From Hyperoplus lanceolatus (lineage: Eukaryota > Chordata > Actinopteri > Uranoscopiformes > Ammodytidae): a stretch of 64,000 nt of DNA. Below are positions 1 through 12,391 of the stretch, one piece after another (position 1 is the stretch's first letter; each line of letters starts with the position of its first letter). The stretch is taken from contig CM049416.1 in assembly GCA_026929865.2 (NCBI GenBank), positions 17,229,001-17,293,000 of the forward strand, in the 5' to 3' direction. Below the pieces are notes generated by a model. The model saw only the letters and a program-made list of their open reading frames with translations, was not told the DNA's origin and did not search any database. A program made the position numbers and the translations under genes.

Positions 1-172
1 TATTTCCAGATGCTTAGGCTACTACAGTATATCATACAACCAACTCCCCAAATAATATATTTGGAAGTATTTAGTGGATTTGGGTTTACAGGGTGCTTTA
101 AGTTTGTCCAAAAGAAAAACAACCACACAGCTACCTCTAAACTACTCTCGATGAGGGCTAAATACAGCTTTT

Positions 173-940
173 TTAACACTAGAACCGCCAGCGTTCTATT
201 TATACCTATAACCGCCACGCGTGTCAAATTGACCCGTGCATTTCTAGTGTGATATAAAGTCATAAATTAGTTTGTTTAATCATCATCTGTGTTTTGGACC
301 TCTTGTTTTATAATCAAAATAGCCTATCTTTAAGAACACTGATCACGTTTCGTAGCGACTCAGTAATGAAGCTGAAAGTAGGCCTAGATATAATGTCGCC
401 AATAGGGCCTATATGAATGAAAACAGATGGCCAAAACAGCGTCCAAATGACCTAAAATACAATAAACAGTAACATGGCAAACTTATTTTTTGGTAGGCAC
501 TAATTGATTACTCTTTAATTTTTTCACACATTTATGTTTTGAGGCGGAGGATCCCTCCGACGCTCTCTGTCCGGCGGTGTGTGGAACACAGCACTCAGTT
601 CTGATCTCTCGCTATCAGACTCCATCACTCATTAATGTTGTTAGGTATTTTTCTTCATCTCTAATTTATTGTAAGTGTTTATGAATGACTGCCCGTTTAG
701 TTGTCAGATCGCGGACCCCAAACAATGCCTTTGCCTAGCAACTTTCTCAAAAATATTTAATTTTCCTGTGCGGGTCAAATTGCGGTTCTAGGTATAAATG
801 CCTGTTTTTTTTTATCCAGATTCATTGTGACTTTATTTAACGACACAATTTTAGGAAAAGTCAAAGAGTGGGGGGCTTCAATATGTTATAAAAGTATAGG
901 CTAGTTATGGGCAATTGAAAAACTTAGGTTCTAGTGTTAA
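173..940. mobile_element. piggyBac-like short element with TTAA target duplication
   Basis: TTAA at 173-176 is followed by CACTAGAACC, and GGTTCTAGTG precedes TTAA at 937-940. This is a perfect 10-bp terminal inverted repeat bounded by TTAA on both sides, the hallmark of piggyBac insertion. Inside each end is a second inverted pair: ATTTATACC with CAAATTGACCCG on the left (about 200-240) and its reverse complement near 760-800. No transposase frame is present, so the element is non-autonomous. Confidence 0.8.
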
Positions 941-1838
941 GGAGTGACAGGTGAGTGCCCTGTTGGATGCTTGTGTAACCCGATTGTTCCCATCTCCAGT
1001 AATGTGCACCATCAGGAGCTCTTGACCTCGGCCCGGAGCCCCACGCTTGCAGCTTTCAACCAGAACAACTTGACATCCATTCAGTCCTATGTTGGTCGGA
1101 GTCAAGTCGCCTCTGGCTCGCTCACCCCTCAAAATTAAATGAAATGGTTTGCGGGGTTTTAGCTACTTCCAAGCAACAGAGGTAGTAGGTTGCCATGGCC
1201 ACTGAAATCACTGTGCCGTATAGGCTATGATAAAAAACTAAGCCTTTGGGATACTCTATTTTCTCAAGAAAGAGCAACCTAAAACACTCAATGACAGCTG
1301 GCCAAAGAGGAGAAAACTTAAGTTTTGCATAATTTTGCAATTATGAGTGCTGTGCTTGAAAATCATAAAAGACTGAAGAAAGTTGTAAAAAATGACTAAT
1401 TGCACAGGGACGCAGCTTCCCCCTCAGACGGAAGCAATATGTCTTATGAGAGTTATTTGTGAGACCATTTAGCATATTGTTTATGCCAACAGAGTACTCT
1501 GTTTGCCCCAAGAGAGGCCTCAAGGTGGCTATAGGGGAAATACACTGTGTGTTTGCATGACATTTACAAGGAATATATTATGTCCTAAAGGAAAGTGTGA
1601 ATCTCCAAGTTTGGTCATTTCGAAATTCTTTAGGAAAACCGAAGGATTAGGTGACCTTTTTCCTCTGGAGCTGTGTTATTGGTGTATATTGAGAGCTACT
1701 GGGAACATTGAAAATTCCTGTGTCAATGTACCTAACAAATAAAGTGTATTGTGATTCAAGTGGTGTAGGCCTATCCTTATCCCACTGAAGCCATTTTGAG
1801 TAAACACAGCCTGTCTGGTAAAGGTAGCAATGAATGTC
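941..1838. other. Intergenic stretch, no gene recognised
   Basis: Short open frames on both strands overlap each other, lack splice logic and match nothing I recognise. No clear repeat boundaries were seen. Confidence 0.4.
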
Positions 1839-1957
1839 ACTTAGGGCAGTGGTTCCCAACCTTTTTTCCCTGAGGACCCCGTGCCAGGGTCCAAGACAAG
1901 CAAGGCCCCCCCAACCCTAACTCCGACCCACATACACACAATAAAAGAATAGAGTGA

Positions 1958-2332
1958 TTAATAACTTTTATTTGCAAAAAAAATAAACAGGTACTGATTT
2001 ACACAGAGCTCCGTGGCTCTGTGTAAATCAGTATCTGCTTTTTCAAAAGCTTTTCTGATGTCTGTGGATCTTCTTGATAGTGCCAATTGCTTCTTTCTCT
2101 CAAAATATTCTCGACTTTCACCAATAGTCTCGGGGTGTTTGGTCTCCTGGTGTCGTTTCAGTTTGCATGGTTTCAAGCTTTGATTAGCTATCTTCTCGCC
2201 ACAAATGACGCATTCTGGCCGAAAACTGTCCTGTCCTTCCATAAAACCAAAATCGATGTATCTCTCGAGATATTGATTTGTTTTCATCTTTGGTACAGAC
2301 GAACCATCTGTACATTTACGTTTCACAGACAT
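1958..2332 (-). pseudogene. hAT transposase fragment with BED zinc finger
   Basis: This 124-codon frame begins MSVKRKCTDG and carries C-x2-C (CVIC) followed by H-x4-H (HQETKH), a BED finger used by hAT transposases to bind their ends. The family's protein is several hundred residues, so only the DNA-binding N-terminus remains. The last residues come from an 18-bp inverted duplication at 1992-2033, so the true coding text stops near position 2016. Confidence 0.75.
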
Positions 2333-2535
2333 TTTTTTTTATGTGTAAAGTGAGGCTGACCACAGCAAAACAATCAGCATTGCCCGCCACCCACGAGCCG
2401 ACCGGAAGGTTGCTTACGCAAGCTCAGAGGTCATATAATAATGAATTTAAATGTGGACCAATAATATGTTTTAATTAGCATTAAACATCGTTTTGATCCA
2501 ATTGGATGTTATTGGGGTTTTATGAATTTAATGTT

Positions 2536-2816
2536 TGGGCGACTGTGGCTCAGTTGGTTGAGCGGGTCGGCCGATGATCAAAGGGTTGGAGGTTCGATCC
2601 CCGCCCTGCCACCTGTGTCATAGTTGTTGTGTCCTTGGGCAAGACACTTCACCCACCTTGCCTCGTATGAATGTCGATAGTTAGCCTGCTATCGGTGTAT
2701 GAATGTGTGTGTGAATGGTAACGTGTAAATGGGAACAGGTCTCCCTTCCAAAAGAGTCTTCGGACTCAATGGGATATACCTGTATAAATAAAGGTTAAAA
2801 AAAAAAAAAAAAAAAT
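2536..2816 (+). mobile_element. tRNA-derived SINE inside the hAT element
   Basis: A tRNA-like head carries a box A-like GTGGCTCAGTTGG and a box B GGTTCGATCCC, spaced as in a pol III promoter. It is followed by a body containing GTCCTTGGGCAAGACACTTC and a poly(A) tail at about 2798-2815. The tail TATAAATAAAGGTT resembles the 3' ends of the local LINEs, suggesting shared reverse transcriptase use. It lies wholly inside the hAT element, so it inserted later. Confidence 0.85.
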
Positions 2817-2939
2817 TGCAATTCTTTTTTTTTCACAAGTCACAACCTCAGCACAGACAAACTTGTGCGCCCCCCTTGCGATCTCTGGCGCCCCCTGCTG
2901 GGGGGCGCGGACCCCAGGTTGGGAACCACTGACTTAGGG

Positions 2940-4733
2940 AGTTTTTTTTTTTTTTTACAGTTGTGTCATTCTCACTGTTTTCTTGGGGATTTTCCTTTCG
3001 ACTTTTTTTTTAATAATTTTTGCACGGGATGTTGGAAACCTGTCTCTTAATTTTCCCCGTAAAGATCTTATTGGCTCAGTTGTTTCTCAAGCGGCAAATG
3101 AGCATGACAACACTAGACCCAAATGTGGCCGGCGATTCAAAATATCTGAGAAGTCTTCAACTATCTTTCACAACCACATAGATGTGATATGTACAAATAA
3201 ATTTCCTTTGAGGTCTACATAATCGGGGGCGGAAAAAATCCTAAAAAAGCGGATTTTTGGATTCAGCCAGTTGCATACACTCAACATTAAATCCATAATT
3301 TCCATCAAATTTCCAAAATTAAATTCTACTTTCACTGCATTAGTTTAAGTCACAGTAGAACACAGGGACACTAGATAAGGTCCACACAGTAAGGTGTAAA
3401 GATATCAGATTTGGGAAAATGAAGGCACTCATACACTAAAGTTGACTCGCATTGGTGGGTAGTGTGAGTTAAGATATAATCAGGTGAATTGAAGAAAACA
3501 ATTTTCCTAAGCCTTCAACCAGGCCCACTTGACTAATCCTATGAATCATCTTTCATCCACACAATGTGATGACTGTCGTTTTGAAGAGGATCTTCATCTA
3601 CTGAGTAATACTTCAGCCGACAGTCTCTTTTGTTCAAACTCTGTCTCTACGCACTATTTTGATCTATAAATGAAGCCAAGGACCTAATATTACTTCAAAT
3701 TTGTGTACAGCAGGAGAAGTTTAACGACACACAACAAATAAGACATCAGGACACAATAACACAACAATATATACACAAGTATATACACAAGCCTGAGGAG
3801 ACACAAAGTGCATTAAAATAAAGTGCCAGGAAATAAAAATAAAAAAAGTAAAAATAAAAGTCATCAACAACCCAAGATATACAAAATAAAAATAAATAAA
3901 AATAAAAGTCATCAGCGACACGAAAATAAAATCAGCATCAGCAGCATTTACCTGCTGCAGGCCGCATTGATTGCCCGGATGGATGATGGAATAAAAGAGA
4001 ATTTGTATCTGTTATTGGTGATCTTGGGTACACACAGACGAAGGCCAGATGGCAACGACATGAATTCTGAGTTGAGTGGATGGGTATTATCATGACGGAT
4101 GTAAAGGAGTGCAAAAACTTGAAAAGTTTTGCAGAGGATGTCAGAAAACAGAGAAGAGTCGGCACCACACTTTAAAGATTTTTTTTAGAACAGCTTTTGG
4201 TTATGGAAGCATGTGTTTAGTCTTGTTACATCAGGCTGCACCATATTTTTACTGGAACTATTATTATTGCTATTAAATAGGGTAAATTATATATTTGATT
4301 GTTCAGAACTGAAGGTGTATACTTTATTTCATCTGTAGTTCTGTACTTAATTTTGTTTTATGTTCATTTAACTTTTGATTGCTTTCTTGTTTTGTTTTTG
4401 AGACTTATCTGATGCACTGCTTATATTGAGTTTTGGATCATGCCTTGTTTTTGATTCTACTTTCTTATATATCCCTCCCCCCAAAAAAAATTAAAAACCA
4501 ATATAGACTTGGTCACATGAAAAACACATATGCTGCTATACCATTATCTATCTATCTCTCAGCGAGTCAGTGCTGTCATTAAATCAAACACCATAATTTT
4601 CAATGTCTGTTTCTCCAGACTGCAGCCTTGGCCATTAATTTCCTGCAGTTATTCCGCTCCAGTAGCCACCTGTTACATCATGTCTTCAGTACATGCACTT
4701 GTTATCCTTCATAAGGGCAACTTGCTGTGTTCC

Positions 4734-4736
<3 letters not shown>
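2940..4736. other. Intergenic stretch with A-rich imperfect tandem repeats
   Basis: No gene is recognised. At about 3830-3945 AAAATAAAAGTCATCA recurs twice within A-rich DNA. The following segment to about 4180 looks like an old interspersed repeat but could not be assigned to a family. Confidence 0.35.

Positions 4737-4793
<57 letters not shown>
4737..4793. repeat. (TG)n microsatellite
   Basis: Uninterrupted TG dinucleotide run directly beside the left end of the hAT-like element. Open frames through it are artefacts. Confidence 0.95.
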
Positions 4794-4794
<1 letters not shown>

Positions 4795-6129
4795 CAGGGC
4801 CGTCGTATAGGGGGTAAAGGTTATGACGATTATAAGGGCCCACAGCCAGCTAGGGCCCACACAGCCCCCAGTAGAATCTATGACAACATTATTATGCATA
4901 CAGTGAACTAATATATAATCATACGAATGATTCCGAATTAAAACAAAGCCACAAGTCATGCAATATTCTAATTTTAATAATTTCAATAACCCCCTTGGCC
5001 CCTTCTTAAAAATGGTTTGGTCCACCCCGCGGTTCGTTCTTCCTCATTGGAATTAAGTGAGCGCGAGCGAACTCCAGCAGGCGAGGATGCCCCCAAAAAA
5101 GCTCGCACCAGAAAAGAGTTGAGAAGGAGGTCAGGAGTAGGATATGAGCAGCAGAGCAGGGGATCAAAAACTTTTTTTCTAAGAATGGTGAGAGTAAAAC
5201 TACAGAGGGAGGCTGAAACAATTAGCCTACTACTTGTTCCTTCATAACATTACCTTGGACGGGGCGCAGGCTGGACCCTACGTTAGCTGTCATCTGGCCG
5301 CGCTACACTCTGATCAAGTCGCCAGTTCATAAAAAAAATAAAAAATAAAAAAAAGTCGCCAACTATAACTGAACGTTACTACTACAGTGACTGTGTTTTA
5401 CACATATTACTGTCTGACAGTGCTCCAGTAGCCTATGCGCCCATTCAGAGGCTGCATTGAATTGTACCATGACGCATTCAACTTCTACTCGGTAATTATG
5501 AGCATCTGACGATGGTCAGTTACGTTCAGGGCCGTCGAACTGCGGTCAGGCTTGGGGGGCCCAAGGCAGAGGGGGGCTGCACCCCGAAAAAAAAACCTGT
5601 TTTTTTATTTTTTATTTTTTTTACTGGCTCAATATAGGCCCCTGATCTTTGAAGGCCCCGACATTTTTTTATTTAGGAAGATAAATATACATTATCTATA
5701 AATTATTCCAGAAAATATTACTAAATAGGAAACAGTTGAATTAGCCTTAGTTTTCTTCTCAAAGTGCACCAGATTGATGAATTTTACTTTAACATTATAA
5801 AAAAAATCTTCCGGGGGAGCATTCCCCCGGACCACCCTAGAAGGTCCAGGATCCCCAACACAGTCTCCCAAATTCCTGTGAGAAACACGGTGTGTGTGCA
5901 TGGTTATTAAGAGTCTTAGACCAGGGGTTGTGTTCAAGTATGCGTAATGATTTGGTCATTCTTCAATAGAAACATTATGTTGTTATCTGGCTCAGAGAGG
6001 GACCAGTCACTCATACGTTTTGGACTATAGACAAACATAGCTTTTACATGTTTGTATTGTAAGACCGCCTCTCAGAGGGCCCATCAGGACTTCCTGTATA
6101 GGGGCCCAGAATTTGGTGCAACGCCCCTG
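4795..6129. mobile_element. hAT-like DNA element, 1.3 kb
   Basis: The left end CAGGGCCGTCGTA and right end TGCAACGCCCCTG are imperfect inverted repeats. Both are flanked by the identical 8-bp sequence TGTGTGAG (4787-4794 and 6130-6137), as expected for hAT. The duplication lies in TG-rich DNA, which weakens it as evidence slightly. A second left-end-like CAGGGCCGTCG occurs at about 5527, pointing to a nested or internally duplicated copy. No intact transposase is present. Confidence 0.7.
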
Positions 6130-6472
6130 TGTGTGAGTGTGAGCGCTCCACAGATCCCATTCCGAGAATTTGTGTGTGTGTGTGTGTGTGTGTGTGTCGT
6201 CCATAGATCCCGAGAACACGCCTCTTACTCCCCCTGCTGGTTGAACTGTCTATGTAAGTTTTGCCCATATCAACTTCAAGGTGTTGCAGACAGGAGGCGA
6301 GACAATATTTACCCGAAGTCATATGGTGTGTAATTTTTCATAAACAACAGGTGATTACTTTACTTTACTTTGAACTGGACTGGAAATGAATATGACCTTC
6401 TCTGCTAAGCATAGGGCCTCTTAATCTTTCACTCAGTGTAATGTAATGTGGTTTGCTGTCAATTTACTGCCG

Positions 6473-6473
<1 letters not shown>

Positions 6474-6560
<87 letters not shown>

Positions 6561-6562
6561 CA
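6474..6562. repeat. (CA)n microsatellite
   Basis: CA dinucleotide run of about 89 bp with one AAAC interruption near 6543. Frames reading Thr-His repeats are artefacts. A shorter GT run lies at about 6171-6197. Confidence 0.95.
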
Positions 6563-6779
6563 GTGTCAAGGAATGAAGCCTATAAAGTGTCATATTTTCA
6601 GTGTATTTACTGTAATTTATATTCCCTTTGATTCTTAAAAAAAGAATACCTTTCTTATTTTTTTTATATACTTTTCAGTTAACGTACTGCACCTCAGCTT
6701 TACCTGTTGATTTCTCGCGTTCTGATCTCTACAAAAAACATACAGTGTAGCTGAACAATCCCGCTTTCCAATAGTTTAG

Positions 6780-7393
6780 CGTTTTTCCTATCCCGGGGAA
6801 CTGTATTTAAACGCATGCGCAGTGTAAAGCCAATGGAATAAACAAATATTGTTTCCTGTACGGACTTTCAATATAATGCGTATTTTAATCCAAAATTGTA
6901 AAACCATTATTAACTCAATTGATGATGAGGCTACATAAATAGTGAACAAAAAATTGGTCACTTAAACAACAATGAATTTATGGGTTTTACTTAGTACGAC
7001 GTCTGATGACCGCTAGTCTTCACTGTTTTTTCACCTTTAATTGTGTTTTTAAAACTTGATGTATTCTATTCCAGGCTAGTGGATAATGCAACTTTAACTT
7101 ATTCCTGTTTATTATGGCTTTGTAGATACATATCACCACAGCTGTTGGGTGGGTCTGTGATTAATTCTAACAATGAACGGATGTTGTGCTTTTATTGTGA
7201 AGGCGTAACTTTTTCCTGCTATGCGTAGTTTGACGCCGCTTCAAACAAACGGATCTTTGGTTTGGGATTAAACTTCACTGGAGGAAATCAATGGGAAGGT
7301 GAACCCCAACCATGAAGCTGCAGTGAAAAGCCTTTGGACAAACTGTCTCTGGAGACTGCTGGATACATTTTCTACGTTTATCTGTCGAAAACT
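6780..7393 (+). promoter_or_regulatory. Possible ppfibp1 promoter and 5' untranslated exon
   Basis: The stretch holds GCATGCGCAGT near 6814, which resembles an NRF1 site, and AGCCAATGG near 6829, a CCAAT box. About 560 bp later the sequence AAAACTGTAAGTTATT at 7389-7404 gives a strong splice donor at 7394. A non-coding first exon ending at 7393 would splice over about 9.6 kb to 17040. Nothing in the sequence proves transcription, and other first exons are possible. Confidence 0.28.
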
Positions 7394-7991
7394 GTAAGTT
7401 ATTGAAGTGTAAATGAACTTTTCGAAACAAGAGTAAGTTTTGACAGTTTGTTTAACCAAGTTTTGCACGAATGCCTCTTTTAATTAGCACAACAAGCTGC
7501 ATTTTCTTTCTATCATTCTCTTTTTAATTGGACGAAACGTCGCTAAATATAGCCTAATGTCTGTGTTAGCTAATGTAGGCGACTAACAGTAGGCTACGTG
7601 AGTTATGCTCCTTTATTTTCATTAGGATATGTGATTGATTTGTAGGCCTATTTGTGGTGATTTAAATTTGAGTGTTGCTATTGTTGTCCAATGTATAATT
7701 TTATTAACTTTATTATATTTTTATTTTAGTGCTATGATATCAGGAAAAATATATTTGTTCCTAGGTTGCTGATTTTTTTTTTTTTTTTTTGCTGATTTTA
7801 TTCTTAATTAAGGCTATTTTTTTTAATCAATGTTTTCAATAGAGAAGGAACAGTGAACAAAAAAAAAGTGCTAATAGAGTCAGTGACCCAGTACTTCAAC
7901 AGCTTTGGTACATTTCAAGACATTATGGTTTATTTCAGAGTCGAATTTGGCTATCTTTGTATGCAGAATTTAATACATCATGCTCATTAAA

Positions 7992-8085
7992 GATGGATTC
8001 AGGGATTCTGGAGAACGTTTGTTGTCAAAATCAGTGATTTTTTTTATTTTGACAACACGCATTCTCCAGAATCACTGACTCCACC
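7992..8085. mobile_element. Short inverted-repeat family B, foldback copy (B1)
   Basis: Two 40-bp arms (7992-8031 and 8046-8085) are inverted repeats at roughly 85 percent identity, separated by 14 T-rich bases. The arms are the ends of family B (GGTGGAGTCAGC, ATTCTGGAGAA, GTTGTCAAAAT), with the whole interior missing. Confidence 0.8.
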
Positions 8086-8089
8086 ATTA

Positions 8090-10426
8090 CACAAGCAAAA
8101 TCATGAATCACTGCTGTAAACCACCACCAGTCAAGACTGACTTTGGCAACCACAAACAAAGGCAATATAGCAGCCAACTTTGTAAAGCAGCAGGTTAAAA
8201 GTTGCTTCTGCTCCAGTAGTGTCAACATTCCTTCATTATTAGTCCCAGACCTGTGCATCCTTTGTTTTGGGTAAACATCTACACCCCCCTACTCTCCAGG
8301 GGAGGGGGGGGGGACTCAGCATGACCTGCCGGCACGACTTCCACTGTGCTTACGTGGGTCTGAGGATGTCTTGCCTTCCAGGGAAAGAACTGAATGCATA
8401 ACAAAGGATTTAACTTCCTCCTCCGACAATAACCATATTTGTATCCTGTCCGCCACACTCTCTCAGGGCTAACGGTTGGCTGCACTGAAAATCCATGCTC
8501 CTGCACACTTGCTTGCAAGGCCAGATATCACGTCACGGTTGGAGAACAACCATAATAAAACACATTTTCTCATGCCTCAAAAAGACACAATTAGATATGA
8601 ATTGTATTGTTTCCTCAGGCAACTCAATTGTTTGTTGCTAAGTTAGTTAAAGAGAATACCTATTCCACCTAGTCAACTAATTGGCGCTGGTTTATGTTAG
8701 CAGCAAACTTGGCCTACGGCAAGATTGACTTGGCACAGACCCCACACATTTTAAGATTTTTATCTCTGAAGTCTTGAGTCCACGTGTCAACGAATGAGGA
8801 GCCACCTTTTTTTCTTCTTCTTGGCACTTGCATTCCTTGCATTCTTGGTACTGTACTCTGCTTGTGGTGGTTTATTTTGAAAGAAGGGAGGTGTCAAGTC
8901 ACATGATATATTGGGATGTTTACTTGCTTCTGAAATTAAATTAAAAATCTTAATTTGAAACACAAGATTGTAATCAAAAGCCCACCGGTTTTATGTGTGA
9001 GCTGTGGACGTGGCTTTTAGGGATTGCTATTGCTGTTCGTGCTGGGAATGCTTGGGACATGGCATTTTCTGACGAAGAGGAAGATATTTCTCCAAAATGT
9101 GCCAGGAAACGCTTCCTGACAGGACTGAGTGAAGGTCTTCCTGAGTGTGGGCTTGACAATGTCACAGGCCTGTGTATGGTTTCATTAATAGTTAAGTGTT
9201 AAGTTATTTTATTGTCAATTAACACAAGCAGATTCCCACACACTCACACAGGGTTATTGACATTTCTCTCTCCGCTTATCTCCTCCCACTTCTCTTAACA
9301 CACCACACACACTTCTCCAGAGGGGGTCATCATCTCGCAGGGTCAGCCATAGTACAGCGCTCCTCGAGCAGTTTGGGGTTAAGTGTCTTGCTCAAAGACA
9401 CTGATAGACTAGACAATAGATGTGGGCACCCTAGATGTAATACCTAACCAGCCACCATCCAGCTGCTAGGCTTACAACTAGCACCCTCCTGTCCTGTCGA
9501 TGCCGGGGGTCGCGCCAGCGTTGTAGGACTCATTTGACAGTTGCAGTAATTTTGCTTATCTTCTGAGCAAAATGATGACCTTAAAAATACTTTGTTGAGG
9601 GCTGCTGCTTGCTTCTGTGCTAGTACCCTGATAACAAAAGCAATGAAAGTCAGTATTCTTGGCTTGCTCTGGGCTATTACTCAGTTCCTCCTGCCACTTT
9701 CCACAGTCCCCTTTTATTATTTTTCCCCTCCAATGTAGTCGGGGTCACATGGAAAAAAACTGCAACAGCTTGGGATCAGTGTGTGGAGTGGCGCTGCTAT
9801 CATGTGAGTCCACTGAGAGACAAAGAGTTGTTTGTGCAGTTTGAAGCAGTAGTTTAAAGTCTGGAGTGTCGTTTCTTGTCAAAGTGTGACCTCACAGCAG
9901 CCCGGACTAAAAGTCCATTGGACCACCTCTCAGGGGCGACGTGTAAACAAAGGCAAGGGTGTATGACTGGTGGTTGGATTTCAAGTGCTATCAATTCCCA
10001 CTACTCCACTTTTCCTTTTTTTAAGAACTACTGTAATGCTGCACTTCAATCGGTTTTATCTGAATTATTAGTCTATGACCAAGAACTGTGTAAACACATT
10101 TGCAGTTCGAGTCATTTTTCAAGCAAATTGGTCGATTAATCTTTACTTCTAGCTTCTCCAAATATGGAAATGTCTTGCTTTTCGTTGTCCTATTTGATGT
10201 GAAGCTAAATATTTTAGGTTTTTGGACTGTTACACGGAAAACAAACAAGATATTTGAAGACATGTGCTTGGTTCCTTTGGAGATTTCTTTCACTTATGTC
10301 TTTTTCTAAAATTCACTTGGCAATGAAAATAAATGGTTAGCTGCAAATCTAAAGAAGATATAGTACATATCAGCAAATTGCTCTATAATAATTAATCAAT
10401 AATGAAAAAAACATTATTTTGCAGAC
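8090..10426. other. Stretch with a degraded interspersed repeat, no gene recognised
   Basis: GGGGTTAAGTGTCTTGCTCA (about 9374-9393) resembles a common fish retroposon body, and the surrounding 9340-9520 is probably an old copy. A 69-codon frame at 8993-9202 contains an acidic DEEED run but has no recognised relative. I see nothing else. Confidence 0.35.
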
Positions 10427-11366
10427 TTAAAGCCACTACGAGTAACATGGCACGTTGGCGTCCCCTTTGGACAAAAGCGGTAGTATTTTTACGACGCCCG
10501 CTGTCGCAAAGCTGTTTTCTAGCGCGTGCCAGGCGCGTGAGTGTGACCTGAGAAGGGAGCAATATAGTGCATGTCCGTGTGTTGAAAGTGTGAGGACTCT
10601 TTTCGGCTCCGTGAGAGTGGTTTTGACACTGCATGAACTAATGCCAGTCACTGCCACACGCACCTGATTGCAATGAGTTGATGCAGGTTCACTTAACTAC
10701 TCTCTCTCTCACGGAGCTGAAAGATTAGGCTACGTGTCCTCACAGAAAGCAAATGAACGAGAGACGGCAGTTAGTATGGATCACGATGAGGTAATGTGTT
10801 TATGTTGTTGTAAATAATGACTATTTCAGATAATGGTTAACTGATGATGGTGAAGCAAAGCAAACTTTGTGTTAGTACCAACCGCTCATTCATTTAGGAG
10901 TAAACACTGCAGTCTAGTTTCGCTCTCGTGAAATTGTATACACGTTGCTTGGCAACGCCCTCGTCCCCCGTAGCCTATATCACTCTCCCTTTTAGCTTTT
11001 CTTCATTGTATTTTCTTTTTTTTCTTTGATGGTTCTGCCCCGTTATCAGTCATTATGACAACAAATAACTGTATCAAACAAGGCTCCCGCTCCCCTTCCC
11101 TCACCTGGAGGGATAGGCTTCTCAATTCACTTTGCTGTGCCACACTGAAATCTGCGACCAATACGGATATTTGACCATAGAGCTTGCACGAGCGAACCGA
11201 AAATCGGACTGGGTGTGCGACCAGACCAAAAGCAGTAATAAAAACTATTTAAAAACGTCTTTCTTTGCACTGATGGTCTCGTTTGCTGTTAAAGGTAATT
11301 TATGATTATCAGAGGAAACATGAGGCTGTTTAAAAGATATTTAAATGTTACTCATAGCCGCTTTAA
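10427..11366. mobile_element. TTAA-bounded inverted-repeat element, family C
   Basis: TTAA at 10427-10430 is followed by AGCCACTACGAGTAAC. GTTACTCATAGCCGCT precedes TTAA at 11363-11366. The ends match at 13 of 16 positions, and the TTAA boundaries suggest a piggyBac-like non-autonomous element. Its right part (TGATGGTCTCGTTTGCTGTT) recurs in ppfibp1 introns near 35.7 kb and 38.3 kb. Confidence 0.6.
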
Positions 11367-12391
11367 TGGTTTGAAAGTGGTACTGATGGCATACAAGATA
11401 GTAATCAACTTTACAATGAGAAGTTGGGAAAACAAATCCTATATTTCTAAATAGAAGGGGATCTAGTATTGAGCTTTTTTGGACACCTTTTTTGTTAACT
11501 TTTAAAGGTTATTTAATTTAAAACTATTGGATACAGAGTTGGGGAAAAATAGATACCAGTGGAAAAGGTAGTATTATAGACTTCTTATGATTGATAAGTG
11601 CTTTGATGTAAAGCCTCAAAGAGTTTCACGAAAATAATTTGATTAATCGTTTTTGATTATTTTTATTTTTTTATCCAATATTCTTCCAACATACAATGTC
11701 CAGTATTAAAATCCTGTCTGCTGCTACTTCTACTCGTCAGACTGTACCACAACAACTAATGCTGCTTCTGTTACTACTCAGTTCAATTCTGAAATGCACA
11801 TCTGTACCACAGCTGGAAGTAGGATATTGGAGCACCAGTGTTTGAGGCACCAGCAGAGGAGTGTGTTTGTGTGTAGAGTAGACCCCAACCACTCAGCAGC
11901 GTAGGGTCAAGTAATCCCAGCCTATTTTCTTTTCAAATGCATTGTCCCCCCCCCCTCATATCTCTTTCTCTCCATCTGGTTGACGTTAAAACCACCTTTC
12001 AGCATTAGAAACGTCTAGTTTGCTTTTCTATAAAATAGACTTGGAAATATTATTGCTGCCTGTCTGATACATTTAGAGCCGATCAGAGCAAGAGGCCTCA
12101 CATATATTGCTTTTGAGACAATGCAATGATTGCAGTATAACTTTGGACAAAGGAGTCAATTTGAAGAAGCTCTCACGCAATTTGTATTTCTGGCTTGTGT
12201 TATCTCAACAAATTCTACTCGACTGCTGACTGAGTCTGCACAGTGGGCTAAGGTTAACTAATGGAACGCTTTATTGTAGTAGTCAGAAGTAAATGGGCAA
12301 GGCTTTTTCTGCAATGCTAAATCCCAATAGCATATTTCAGTTGGGAGTTGACAAACAACCTTGAAATGTGTATAACCGTTGTGAAGCTTTA

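Larger units (their letters stand above)
1847..2931 (-). mobile_element. hAT (Charlie-like) DNA transposon, deleted copy
   Basis: The ends are CAGTGGTTCCCAACC and its reverse complement GGTTGGGAACCACTG. The 8-bp target duplication ACTTAGGG is perfect (1839-1846 and 2932-2939), which defines the hAT superfamily. On the minus strand 2332-1958 encodes a transposase N-terminus with a BED-type zinc finger: CVICGEKIAN then LKRHQETKHPE. The frame runs out after about 110 residues, so the catalytic part is deleted. A SINE is inserted at about 2536-2816. Confidence 0.88.

Noticed and set aside
2536..2620. A functional tRNA gene
   Set aside because: Box A and box B are present, but the sequence continues into a SINE body and poly(A) tail, and no cloverleaf with a clear anticodon arm was found.
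4702..5025. Open frames made of Thr-His or Cys-Val repeats (also at 6.4 kb, 18.0 kb and 61.0 kb)
   Set aside because: They are translations of CA/TG microsatellites with no protein meaning.
10775..10790. ATGGATCACGATGAG followed by GTAATG as a short first coding exon of ppfibp1
   Set aside because: Joined to the exon at 17040 it reads into an in-frame TGA before the known start, and it lies inside the family C element.
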